Shown here: positions 25,901 through 33,308 of the stretch, piece after piece
Layout of the letters: each line of letters opens with the position of its first letter
How positions within the stretch are numbered: the stretch's first letter is position 1
Origin: JBHPGW01 sp042569785
GTDB taxonomy: Bacteria; Planctomycetota; Phycisphaerae; Sedimentisphaerales; Anaerobacaceae
Length of the DNA: 51,896 bases
Assembly (NCBI GenBank): GCA_042569785.1
Contig: JBHPGW010000011.1
Span: 1-51,896 of the forward strand
Reading direction: 5' to 3'
Program-made: the position numbers and the translations under genes
Notes under the pieces: generated by a model
What the model saw: only the letters and a program-made list of their open reading frames with translations
The model's database searches: none
What the model was told of the DNA's origin: nothing

Positions 25901-28900
25901 TTCGGGCAGACTCGAAAACTGGGACACTATCACGATCGGCGGACAAAAGAAAAATGGCAAACGTGAGTCCGCGTTCAAAGGCTTTATCGATGAAATCGCA
26001 ATTTACAAAAGGGCTTTAACCACTGAACAGATAAACAAAATCTATCAAGAATTCGCAGACACATCCAACACCAAACCTATAATCAAAACAACTGAGCAAT
26101 TTACACCAGATAATTCATTAGCGATAAAATCTGTTGTTCCAAACTCTCCAGCCATTTTGAAACTTGGCGAAAAACTGAACGTGGATATCCATTATCAATT
26201 ACGTTCTTTTACTGATGTTCAAATATGGGCCAGGCCACAGACAAAAGGGAGAAGAACTCACGGCTACAAAGCACATGGTTCTCGAGTCTATCACAAGACT
26301 GACAGTGAAACGGGGATAGCCAAAGGCTATTTCTTCTTTGATAAACCTACATCCGTTGACGAGATTCGTGTCAGAATGAAGGATAAAAATACAGGAGAGA
26401 CTCAAACAATTTTTTATAAGATTGATGCCAGGTGGATAGATGTCAATTCTGTAAATACCTCCGATGGTCTTATTGGATATTGGAATTTTGACAAGGGCAA
26501 TGGAAATATCGCTTATGATTCCGCGGGCGGCAATAACGCGATGATTCAGGGAGCAAATTGGGCTGGCGGGATAGCTGGGTCAGGGTTAAATTTCGATGGC
26601 ATTGATGACTATGTCAATTGCGGAAGCAATGCCAATTTGGATCTGACGGAGTTTACATGGTCATTGTGGATCAAGCGGGCTGAACAATGGCACTCGGATG
26701 AGAGGGCTCTGATTTCGACTGACCGAACCGACCAAGATACAAAAGGGGCATATGGCCTGCAAATAGATACTGGCAGTAATTTCCAGAACAAGTTACAGTT
26801 TGTAAGACATGGCGATCCATTTTCGGCCTGCCTATGGTCGAACGCAACCGTAGCAGACACGAAATGGCACCATATAGCAGCGACAAGAAACAACCAAGAG
26901 CAGGCAGTGCTGTATATTGACGGTCAGCCACAGGGCCAGGGCCGTCTGCAAACCAGAACGGATTTTAAGGGATTTATTATTGGCGCAGGCCATAAAGCAT
27001 ATTCGAATTTCAAGGGCATTATAGATGAAGTCAAAATCTACGATCGTCCTTTATCCAGCAAAGAGATCAAAAGCATCTACGATTCCCTACCAGTTCAACA
27101 TCATGAACAAAAACCCGCTGTGCAGATCGATGTTGAATCAGGGAAAATTTCTGGTGTTGTCGGTGTTCAAGATAGTGCCTTGGGTAAAAGCACCTCGGCT
27201 GAAGCTGCGTTTGTTATTCAAAAAGTGCTGGACCGGTACGCGGGTATTAAGACTTACTCGGCTACCGGTGAATTGTTGACCGATGTTGACCGGCCTCTTG
27301 AAGCGATGGGTGCGAGGCCGGGTATGACTGCGAAAATGCTACAGAAGATGAGCAAGGGGCAGCTTAAGAGTATCTTTACCATAAAAATGGCCAGGCCTGT
27401 TCTTTATTGCATTCAATGGCGCGAGCACGTCGGTACCGGCATAACTAAGGACGGCAATGTCTGGTCCGTTGGCGATGGCAGCCACGGGCTGATCCATGGA
27501 AAGGAAAAATCGTTCGAGAAACCTCTCAGGGGCCTGATCCCAGCAGCTAGTAATATGGGCAAAGTACAATCCTCACTCTTCTTCGATACGTCTTTAAATC
27601 GATTGAAAAAATTGCGGAATCTTTCACAGCAGCCGGATCAACAACTCGAAGGTCTCGACTGTTACGTTATATCGGGAAGCCTGCATAGAAGAACTTACAC
27701 CTATTGGATATCCAAAAAAGATTTTCTGATATGCCAGTACAAATCTGTTTCCGGAGGCGATGGCAAGGCTGTTAAAAGAAATAAGCCTGAACTTACCGAT
27801 GAAAGTATCAAAGCAACTTTAAAAGAAATGGACAAAGAAGTCACTCCGGAAGAGATCGCTAAAATGAGAGCATTGTTAAGCAATGCCATGAAAATGAGTG
27901 CTAAGGTAAAAATTACTAAGAAGGAAACCTATAGAAATATTGTCATTGATCAACCCATTTCCAAAGAAGAATTTGTGCCACGCAACGACATTGATGAAGC
28001 AGCCAAAAAACTAAAAAAACTACAAACCGACTATACTAATCGATTAAAAAAAATCTCAACAACCAAACCAAATATCAAAACCCAAAAAACTACCCAGTTT
28101 GAGGGGGAAGAAAGCTGGGGTGAGGCGGTTGAAGGTATTCAGATTCGTTTGCTGGCAGATAGTACAATTTGGAAATTTGGCCAGACCCCAACCTTCAAAT
28201 GTGATGTCCGAAACAATGGCCCGCACAAGTGGAAACTGCCCCTTTCTCAACGTGAGTACCTGCTTGAAGTTGATGGTCATAATTTTACTTATCCGGGAAA
28301 AGCAAAGAAGTGGAAATTGATCAAATCCGGAGAAAAACTCAGCGATCTTGCGATACGAGCCGATGCAGGCTGGGTTCGAGGTGGTATGTTCCCGGATTAT
28401 TATCTTGCGCTTAGGCCGGGTAAACATACGATTCGCCTGGGAGTTGTTCCCCGTCCAGCAAGACGTATTCTACCTCCGAAGCCGAGTTTGTGTATGAGTA
28501 ACCCCATCACTGTCGAAGTTGTTCCAATTGATGGGATGGGTAAAGATAGCGATCCACCTGGAATGACTATATATGGAAAGCGTAACACACTAAAACTTAG
28601 CAGCTGGGATCGCAGGAGGGGCAATTGTGGGTTTGATTTTGACTCCGGTCGCATAATGACCATGCCTGCCGATGTACGAAAAGCATCAGAAAGCAAGAGA
28701 CTTATGTGGATTCGTGAGCAAGGTATTGATGCCGTCGCAAGCATATCAGAGCAGGGGCATGGGCTTATCGGAATTGATTTGGCAGTAGAAAATTTTGAAA
28801 AATATCCCTGGCGTGAAATAACGGCAGAGAGAGCACAAGAGCTTATGCGCAATAGAAAAGTTGCTGCCGGCAAGACATCGATGCTTGGCCCAACTAAAGG

Positions 28901-29960
28901 CAGTTATCGCCATCACTATCTCGTTAAAACACGAGGCGGTGACGTATTTCAGCTGAATATAGACGCCGGGCATAATAGCAGAAAGAATGTTCAATTCTCA
29001 TATAGGAGGGTACAGCAAACCGTCGATTCAATATCTGTCTCAAGAACAACCCGGAGTGTTGGTCTTGGAGTGAGGCCGCCAATTGATGAGTGTTCTGGTA
29101 TTTCGATAGAGACACCGAACAACTGGAAGCTGCATATAAATAAAGATGGTTCCGCAGTACTCTACTTTGGTAATTCAGATCGATCTCCACAGTTCCCCGT
29201 TGGTAGCTTCAAGTTTGATGAAGCGTATAGCTCAATGGCCTCCGTCCAGCATGAACATGGAACGAAATATGATCGGCCTTACAAAATCGCTTTTCATATC
29301 CCAAACACACGCCATGATAACCCCAGTGTAAGGTCGACACATTACACCTCATCGTTTAATATTTCAGTTGGCTGGCATAAAAATCTTGCTGAATTATTCG
29401 ATAAAGCCGATGCGCTCAGCGGAAAGTATTGGAAAGCTAAGGAGTATCTCGAGGGAGTACGTCTGCGCAATCCTATCATACTACGTGAGCACAATCCTAT
29501 CATACAGCCAGTAACTGATATGCATGTTGAGGGGGAAGTGGAGGCTAAGATAAGGGGAGTTGTCAAAAGATTTTGGGAGGGTGTTGAGGCTGAGGATTTG
29601 GGTTTGATCGAGGAAGTTAGTTCGCAGGTAACTGATATTGTCGCAGTGTTTAAAGACAGGCTTGGCAGCTTAAAAAGAGAAAAGCAACGTTCGTTGTCGC
29701 GCAAAAACTTTGATTGGGCCCAAGTAAAAACTATTGAACTTGGCAAAAATGGTACAGATGCACTTACTATCAACCCGTTATCAGCAAAACGTTTTTGGTG
29801 GCACTATATGGTCAAAGAGAATGGCCAATGGAAAGTTGCCAGCTTTGAAGAAGTTCATTCCGAGGATGGTGTTCATGCAGTATTCGCCTATTGCAGAGAT
29901 TATTATCAAAAGAAAAAGACAGAAGAAAAACCCGCTGTGCAGGTTGAGGTGGGAAAGTAA
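22968..29960 (+). CDS. Giant M56 (BlaR1-like) membrane peptidase with LamG and other exported domains
   Basis: The 2330-residue protein starts with a BlaR1/MecR1-type M56 zinc metalloprotease: helices near 17-37, 46-63, 135-158 and 344-364, the zinc motif HELAH (235-239) and the downstream NLRELCCDATV segment carrying the third-ligand Glu. After the last helix, about 1960 residues lie outside: a carboxypeptidase-regulatory-like beta domain (about 370-445), two LamG folds (827-1025 and 1165-1370), a LolA-like region (about 1404-1665), beta-rich unknown regions (1700-2200) and an NTF2-like end (about 2210-2320). BlaR1 itself has one penicillin-binding sensor; here LamG suggests glycan or polymer sensing. 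Ligand and target beyond the coupled repressor are inference. Translation is coupled to the repressor through ATGA. Confidence 0.88.
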   Translation: MIETLNNVADKWFAVEVAIVWQVAVLIAIVWVIDLLIRKWAWPQVRYALWLLILIKLILPPSLTSPASFTAEIPFIAEKITKNQLVQPEPQLQTPEITELATAVGSAENPQYYPQAPVTIQPAEVAAAAVPLSWKAYAFFVWLTGCAALSLWLIVRLSGLRREQLRSQAGALPDRFKELLESTAGRLNLKKVPQVILTDKVNCPAVFGVIRPVLLMPAEKFSSLTRTDLEHILLHELAHIKRGDLKIHAFYMLLQIAYWFNPLLWLIRRPLQNLRELCCDATVARLLKEKTHHYRETLLETARQLLAEPVDPGLGLLGLFENSNRLIERLKWLERKTWKNRPLRIATIFILISLMATCVIPMAKPNPAPPPLIIRGTVTDSVSGDPIAGAKVFDDGYADADWERIESGFYEPNLPRWGAITDANGNYAFLTWPEHHSFKIEATGYKPKGATLYSGHFSLNKKNEEIFNYALEEVDTSKQSEFKATLPNGVTVELVGICEHPSEGKQWWRGDGNRLGIKIVTQDLNRYKSKDPGYEFAFKFVGDDFSVRFKDIKGSKQHSGLTVLEPKGIQALRAHIKSTLRKTKLKVGIAAGEWQTIATHTGRGTTFKKIKKLFRSKKIIFSAANETKDGLIMTVSNDLKPDNQTALFAIDTDGTEHMGGVKSSLFVDNQLQETFEFTSINIEDIKEFQYRTRPYEWIEFKNVSLKPNFKTDVQIEVEKPIASENTEDTENKQESGRKFVSLVVPILDLIYFEGKKVESMEEMVAVLQKVPDPERTVIQVVVSDDVRGHKSWKVFEQMLHAWTNQYNFAGWEYVKSATDAQKKTEKPQPVAYWNFDGDADDKVGSNHGTVYGATLTRGISGQGYYFEGDGDCIEIPNSKVFDFGADDFTLSAWFRIDALKKSFPFVMNFRQNDNNPHIELYAGGDVGSHILPGFKRLTYREAGIDDDRWHHIAISMINGQENGYKLYLDGLEVAKNTYSGRLENWDTITIGGQKKNGKRESAFKGFIDEIAIYKRALTTEQINKIYQEFADTSNTKPIIKTTEQFTPDNSLAIKSVVPNSPAILKLGEKLNVDIHYQLRSFTDVQIWARPQTKGRRTHGYKAHGSRVYHKTDSETGIAKGYFFFDKPTSVDEIRVRMKDKNTGETQTIFYKIDARWIDVNSVNTSDGLIGYWNFDKGNGNIAYDSAGGNNAMIQGANWAGGIAGSGLNFDGIDDYVNCGSNANLDLTEFTWSLWIKRAEQWHSDERALISTDRTDQDTKGAYGLQIDTGSNFQNKLQFVRHGDPFSACLWSNATVADTKWHHIAATRNNQEQAVLYIDGQPQGQGRLQTRTDFKGFIIGAGHKAYSNFKGIIDEVKIYDRPLSSKEIKSIYDSLPVQHHEQKPAVQIDVESGKISGVVGVQDSALGKSTSAEAAFVIQKVLDRYAGIKTYSATGELLTDVDRPLEAMGARPGMTAKMLQKMSKGQLKSIFTIKMARPVLYCIQWREHVGTGITKDGNVWSVGDGSHGLIHGKEKSFEKPLRGLIPAASNMGKVQSSLFFDTSLNRLKKLRNLSQQPDQQLEGLDCYVISGSLHRRTYTYWISKKDFLICQYKSVSGGDGKAVKRNKPELTDESIKATLKEMDKEVTPEEIAKMRALLSNAMKMSAKVKITKKETYRNIVIDQPISKEEFVPRNDIDEAAKKLKKLQTDYTNRLKKISTTKPNIKTQKTTQFEGEESWGEAVEGIQIRLLADSTIWKFGQTPTFKCDVRNNGPHKWKLPLSQREYLLEVDGHNFTYPGKAKKWKLIKSGEKLSDLAIRADAGWVRGGMFPDYYLALRPGKHTIRLGVVPRPARRILPPKPSLCMSNPITVEVVPIDGMGKDSDPPGMTIYGKRNTLKLSSWDRRRGNCGFDFDSGRIMTMPADVRKASESKRLMWIREQGIDAVASISEQGHGLIGIDLAVENFEKYPWREITAERAQELMRNRKVAAGKTSMLGPTKGSYRHHYLVKTRGGDVFQLNIDAGHNSRKNVQFSYRRVQQTVDSISVSRTTRSVGLGVRPPIDECSGISIETPNNWKLHINKDGSAVLYFGNSDRSPQFPVGSFKFDEAYSSMASVQHEHGTKYDRPYKIAFHIPNTRHDNPSVRSTHYTSSFNISVGWHKNLAELFDKADALSGKYWKAKEYLEGVRLRNPIILREHNPIIQPVTDMHVEGEVEAKIRGVVKRFWEGVEAEDLGLIEEVSSQVTDIVAVFKDRLGSLKREKQRSLSRKNFDWAQVKTIELGKNGTDALTINPLSAKRFWWHYMVKENGQWKVASFEEVHSEDGVHAVFAYCRDYYQKKKTEEKPAVQVEVGK

Positions 29961-30026
29961 TTTTCGATTTGTGATTGATGATTGATTATTTGTTGTTTTA
30001 CCCCTCTCTCACGGTCGGGGCTCTGT

Positions 30027-30049
30027 CCCGGCGCTTGCGTTTAGGGCTT
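30027..30049 (+). repeat. Intergenic repeat CCCGnCGCTTGCG type, copy 2
   Basis: This 23-base stretch starts CCCGGCGCTTGCG and ends AGGGCTT, matching 21587-21609 at 20 of 23 positions in the same orientation. It lies in the noncoding stretch between the M56 gene and the small Myb-like gene, which otherwise shows only A/T-rich sequence and the next promoter. Confidence 0.45.
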
Positions 30050-30129
30050 ATCGCTCATATCATCTTTTTCCCTTAGTTCTTTCGGGTGACTTATTGGGGA
30101 CATTTTTTGTTTTTTATTGGAAAAAATTC

Positions 30130-30159
30130 TTGACAACGGGTTATGTCACTGTTTAGAAT
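30130..30159 (+). promoter_or_regulatory. Promoter of the Myb/SANT-like gene
   Basis: TTGACA (30130-30135), 18 bp, TAGAAT (30154-30159). A perfect inverted repeat begins two bases later, so binding of a protein or the mRNA 5' structure could control this promoter. Confidence 0.65.
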
Positions 30160-30160
30160 G

Positions 30161-30198
30161 CGACTATTGGGACACAATAGTCGTAATGGGGATGTCCC
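30161..30198 (+). promoter_or_regulatory. Perfect inverted repeat with a complementary downstream segment
   Basis: CGACTATTG (30161-30169) pairs with CAATAGTCG (30175-30183) around GGACA. TGTCC (30193-30197) is the exact complement of that loop, so an H-type pseudoknot is possible if the whole arm is transcribed. If transcription starts near 30166, as the -10 predicts, half of the 5' arm is lost and a DNA operator is likelier. Confidence 0.5.
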
Positions 30199-30230
30199 AG
30201 GAGACTTCATTTTGTGAAAGGGGACGCGAG

Positions 30231-30446
30231 ATGGCAAAGAAGAAGAAAAAAGCCACAAGAAGGATCAGACTCACCAAGGGCACCTGGACAAAAGCCGATC
30301 TTGCCAAGCTTAAAAAGCTTTTCGGGTCGAATCCGACCGCTGAGATAGCTGCTGAACTGGGTAGGCCTTTCGACGCTGTAAAGAAGAAAGCTTCGAGGAT
30401 GGGCCTGCGCAAAAGCAAAAAGTATATGAAGACTCTCGGCAGGTAA
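30231..30446 (+). CDS. Small basic Myb/SANT-like DNA-binding protein
   Basis: The 71-residue protein has a Lys/Arg-rich N-terminus (AKKKKKATRRIRLTKG), then TWTKADLAKLKKLFGSNPTA and AEIAAELGRPFDAVKKKASRMG, which together read as a three-helix Myb/SANT-like or helix-turn-helix fold. The N-terminal tryptophan of that fold is present. It probably binds DNA, but the target is unknown. GAAAGGGGA is just upstream of ATG 30231, which is preferred to the longer TTG-started frame at 30117 because that frame runs through the promoter. It lies alone between the M56 gene and trpS. The inverted repeat at its promoter could be an autoregulatory site. Confidence 0.7.
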   Translation: MAKKKKKATRRIRLTKGTWTKADLAKLKKLFGSNPTAEIAAELGRPFDAVKKKASRMGLRKSKKYMKTLGR

Positions 30447-30561
30447 AGGGTGCAGCGTTTGGGTTTGAACCGGGGCTGTTAGTTTTGGTACATCGTCTCC
30501 CGACTGGGGGTACGATGGCGGTAGTTCTCTTGATCCAAGAGCAAAGTACTTGACAACCAGC

Positions 30562-30612
30562 CCTGATCCGGTTACTGTTATGAGCAAATTAACGGTAACT
30601 TAGGGTATCAGG
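30562..30612 (+). promoter_or_regulatory. Nested inverted repeat before trpS that covers its ribosome binding site
   Basis: CCTGAT (30562-30567) pairs with ATCAGG (30607-30612), and inside it GTTACTGTTA (30571-30580) pairs with TAACGGTAAC (30590-30599) with one G-T pair. The AGGAG ribosome binding site (30610-30614) begins in the outer arm, so folding would hide it. A TTGACA at 30550-30555 with a weak -10 near 30573 would place the palindrome over the transcription start instead. Confidence 0.45.
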
Positions 30613-30621
30613 AGTCTGGAT

Positions 30622-31587
30622 TTGAGAGTATTATCGGGTATACAGCCTTCGGGGCGACTTCATATAGGTAATTATTTCGGCGCGATGCGTCAGCATTTGC
30701 AGTTGCAGGCTGAGCACGAGGGTTTTTACTTCATCGCTGACTACCACGCCCTTACAGGTAATCCTTCGCCCGCTGACGTTGCGGCGTACACCATGGACGT
30801 GACGATGGATTATATCGCGTTAGGGCTCGATACGGAGAAAACCGTTTTTTGGCGTCAATCCGATGTCCCGGAAGTCCTCGAACTTGCCTGGCTGCTTTCG
30901 TGTGTAACGCCGATGGGTCTGCTGCAGAGATGTACCAGCTATAAAGACAAGGTGGCTCAGGGCCTGACCGCTAATCACGGGCTGTTCGCGTATCCTGTTC
31001 TGCAGGCTGCCGACATCCTTATTTTCAACAGCGATCTCGTGCCGGTAGGAGCCGACCAGAAACAGCACATTGAGGTAACTCGCGATATTGCTATGCGGTT
31101 CAATAATACTTATGGCGAGATATTTGTACTGCCCAAGGACCATATAATCGAATCAGTTGCGATCGTGCCAGGCCTCGATGGACGGAAAATGAGCAAAAGT
31201 TACAACAATACTATCGAACTGTTCGAGCCTGAAAAATCCGTCAAGAAAAAGATCATGCGTATCGTTACCGATTCCGTCCCGGTCGAAGAGCCTAAGGACC
31301 CGGAAAAGTGCAATGTGTTCGCGCTGTTGAAGCTTGTTGCGAGTAGCGAAGAATTAGCCGAATGGGAAGATAAATACCGCAACGGCCCGATGGGTTACGG
31401 CGAAGCTAAGAAGCGATTAGCAGAACTGGTAGTGGAATATTTCAAGCCCTTTAGAGAAAAAAGAGCTGAACTTGAAAAGGATCCCGGCTATGTAAACTCT
31501 GTTTTGTTAGAGGGTGCAAAGCGTGCAAGGGCCGTAGCGCGGGAAACACTGGAAAAAGCAAGAAAAGCAGTTGGTTTAGGAGTTTAA
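30622..31587 (+). CDS. trpS: Tryptophanyl-tRNA synthetase
   Basis: TrpRS charges tRNA-Trp. The 321-residue length is typical of the bacterial class I enzyme. The HIGH-type motif is HIGN in SGRLHIGNYFGAM, and the KMSKS motif is intact in GRKMSKSYNN. The core residues between them (QAADILIFNSDLVPVGADQKQH) are standard. It begins at TTG 30622, with AGGAG seven bases upstream; there is no ATG nearby in frame. It heads a short run with DUF2007 (3-bp gap) and scpA (13-bp gap). The palindrome covering its ribosome binding site suggests control of translation or transcription. Confidence 0.95.
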   Translation: MRVLSGIQPSGRLHIGNYFGAMRQHLQLQAEHEGFYFIADYHALTGNPSPADVAAYTMDVTMDYIALGLDTEKTVFWRQSDVPEVLELAWLLSCVTPMGLLQRCTSYKDKVAQGLTANHGLFAYPVLQAADILIFNSDLVPVGADQKQHIEVTRDIAMRFNNTYGEIFVLPKDHIIESVAIVPGLDGRKMSKSYNNTIELFEPEKSVKKKIMRIVTDSVPVEEPKDPEKCNVFALLKLVASSEELAEWEDKYRNGPMGYGEAKKRLAELVVEYFKPFREKRAELEKDPGYVNSVLLEGAKRARAVARETLEKARKAVGLGV

Positions 31588-31590
31588 ATT

Positions 31591-31803
31591 ATGGCGGATA
31601 AACTTGTGACGATCGCTGAATTTGCAAGCTATATGGATGCTGAGTTGGCAAAGCAGACGCTCGCCAATAACGGCATCGAAGCGGTAATTTTAGGAGCTAA
31701 CACGGCCAACCTCTACTCGATATCCTCTATTGCCAACATCGAGCTGCAGGTTCTCGAAGACAAAGCCAAAGATGCCTCGGAAATATTGAAACCGAGGCAA
31801 TGA
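31591..31803 (+). CDS. DUF2007-type small protein
   Basis: The 70-residue protein matches the layout of the DUF2007 (putative signal-transducing) family: KLVTIAEFASYMDAELAKQTLANNGIEAVI, then a strand-rich half ending IELQVLEDKAKDASEILKP. The fold is probably ferredoxin-like, with an unknown partner. It is separated from trpS by three bases and from scpA by 13, so it is translated in one operon. No catalytic residue is apparent. Confidence 0.75.
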   Translation: MADKLVTIAEFASYMDAELAKQTLANNGIEAVILGANTANLYSISSIANIELQVLEDKAKDASEILKPRQ

Positions 31804-31816
31804 CAAGGAGCAGTAT

Positions 31817-32767
31817 TTGGGTGATTACAGGGTAAATCTTGATATTTTCGCGGGGCCTTTGGACCTTTTGCTGTACCTGGTCCGCAAGGAAGAGGTCGAT
31901 ATTTACGACATACCTCTGACCAGGATAACCGAGCAGTACATTCATTATATCGAATTGCTAAAGAGTTTCGACATTGACCTGGCCGGCGATTTCCTGGTTA
32001 TGGCAGCGACGTTGATGCACATTAAATCGGCAATGCTGCTGCCGAAAGACGACCTCGAACAATTAGACGCCGAAGATATGGGCGACCCTCGGACTGAACT
32101 TATCCGCCAGCTTTTAGAGTATAAGAAATTCAAAGATGCCGCCAACCTGCTTGGCGATGCCGTCAACGAGCAGAAAGAGCGTCACCCGAGACCAAATACT
32201 ATTATCGAGAAGTTAAAACCAGACGCCGAACGAGACATCGACATTGATCAGGTTAGTGTCTGGGACCTGCTCGAAGCGTTCGATTCGATCATGCAGGCTA
32301 CAGGAGCTAATCTTGACATAAGTCATATCGCGGATGACACCCCGATCGATTTGTATCAAATAGATATCCTGCACCGTTTGCAAACCGATGGCAGAATAAC
32401 TTTTGAGCAAGTTTTCAATTCTGCAAAGGGACGCTTAGTCATGATAGGGTTGTTCCTGGCACTATTGGAATTGATTCGTTCAAGCCTGGTCACTCTCGAC
32501 CAGAACGGACCGGCAGGAGCTATCTATTTAAGGGCTTTGACCGATGAACCCGCCGAACTGGCAGTCAAAAACGCCATTGAATCTTTAACTGTACCGGATG
32601 AAGAAAACGAATATGAAGAAGAAGCGGTAATCATAGAACAACATGGCGATACTCAGCTTCCACCAGAGCAAAGCGGCCCTGCAATTGCGATCGTAGAGAT
32701 ACCGACCCCAAAAGGCGCTTCACAAAAAAAGGTGGTTGATGACTATGAAAATAAACAAATTATTTGA
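31817..32767 (+). CDS. scpA: Segregation and condensation protein A
   Basis: ScpA is the kleisin that links the heads of SMC and, with ScpB, forms the bacterial condensin that compacts and separates chromosomes. The 316-residue product opens YRVNLDIFAGPLDLLLYLVRKEEVDIYDIPLTRITEQYIHY, the family N-terminus, continues with the helical LMHIKSAMLLP part, and has the winged-helix C-domain around RLVMIGLFLALLELIRSS. The start is TTG 31817 with AAGGAG six bases before it. The acidic and Gln-rich C-terminal tail (EEEAVIIEQHGDTQLPPEQ) is longer than usual. No scpB is in the window. It follows DUF2007 with a 13-bp gap. Confidence 0.92.
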   Translation: MGDYRVNLDIFAGPLDLLLYLVRKEEVDIYDIPLTRITEQYIHYIELLKSFDIDLAGDFLVMAATLMHIKSAMLLPKDDLEQLDAEDMGDPRTELIRQLLEYKKFKDAANLLGDAVNEQKERHPRPNTIIEKLKPDAERDIDIDQVSVWDLLEAFDSIMQATGANLDISHIADDTPIDLYQIDILHRLQTDGRITFEQVFNSAKGRLVMIGLFLALLELIRSSLVTLDQNGPAGAIYLRALTDEPAELAVKNAIESLTVPDEENEYEEEAVIIEQHGDTQLPPEQSGPAIAIVEIPTPKGASQKKVVDDYENKQII

Positions 32768-32827
32768 CTTATGACTTGCTCATTACTAAAATGCTGATAT
32801 TGATAATGAGTTTGAAAGGAAACGATC

Positions 32828-33154
32828 ATGGCTGAAAATGTTATCGAACTGACAGATGCGACTTTTGACGATGTTGTGCACAACTCCGATGTACCGGTAT
32901 TGGTTGACTTTTGGGCACCATGGTGCGGACCCTGCAAAATGATCTCTCCGATCATCGTTGAATTAGCAACTGAATACGAAGGAAAAGTTAAAGTCTGTAA
33001 GATCAATACAGATGAATCTCGCGACTCTGCGGTAGAATTCGGAATACAGGCTATTCCAACCATTATTTTGTTTAACGGCGGACAGGTCGAGAAAAAATGG
33101 GTCGGCATGATAGGCAAAAAAGATATGACTCAAGCCATCGATCAACTACAGTAA
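32828..33154 (+). CDS. trxA: Thioredoxin
   Basis: Thioredoxin is the general dithiol reductant of the cytoplasm. The 108-residue product has the active site WAPWCGPCK with C33 and C36, the conserved Asp before it (VDFWAPW) and the cis-Pro segment IQAIPTIILF. The protein is the standard length. AAAGGA is eight bases before ATG 32828. It lies 60 bp after scpA on the same strand and ends with a good terminator, so it may be cotranscribed with the trpS run or have its own promoter. Confidence 0.95.
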   Translation: MAENVIELTDATFDDVVHNSDVPVLVDFWAPWCGPCKMISPIIVELATEYEGKVKVCKINTDESRDSAVEFGIQAIPTIILFNGGQVEKKWVGMIGKKDMTQAIDQLQ

Positions 33155-33185
33155 ACTTGCTAAAGTTTTTAACAAAACAACTATT

Positions 33186-33217
33186 TAGCTCCCCGGTTCG
33201 TCCTGGGGGCTATTTTT
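33186..33217 (+). terminator. Rho-independent terminator of trxA
   Basis: TAGCTCCC (33186-33193) pairs with GGGGGCTA (33205-33212) with one G-T pair, followed by TTTTT (33213-33217). Confidence 0.75.
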
Positions 33218-33308
33218 GTTTGCCGCCGGCAATAGCCCTCTTGACTGACAGCCGACTAAATGCTACCATGATTTTCTTTTAAAATCGTTAACATTCAGGA
33301 ATAGAACC

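Noticed and set aside
22600..29960. Beta-lactam resistance operon
   Set aside because: No beta-lactamase or penicillin-binding domain is present; only the repressor and M56 core are shared with that system.
30117..30230. Longer TTG-started form of the Myb-like protein with a CHCLEC segment
   Set aside because: The frame would run through the promoter -35/-10 and inverted repeat; ATG 30231 has a good ribosome binding site.
30447..30621. T-box riboswitch before trpS
   Set aside because: The leader is too short and lacks the conserved T-box sequence and specifier loop; only a palindrome is visible.
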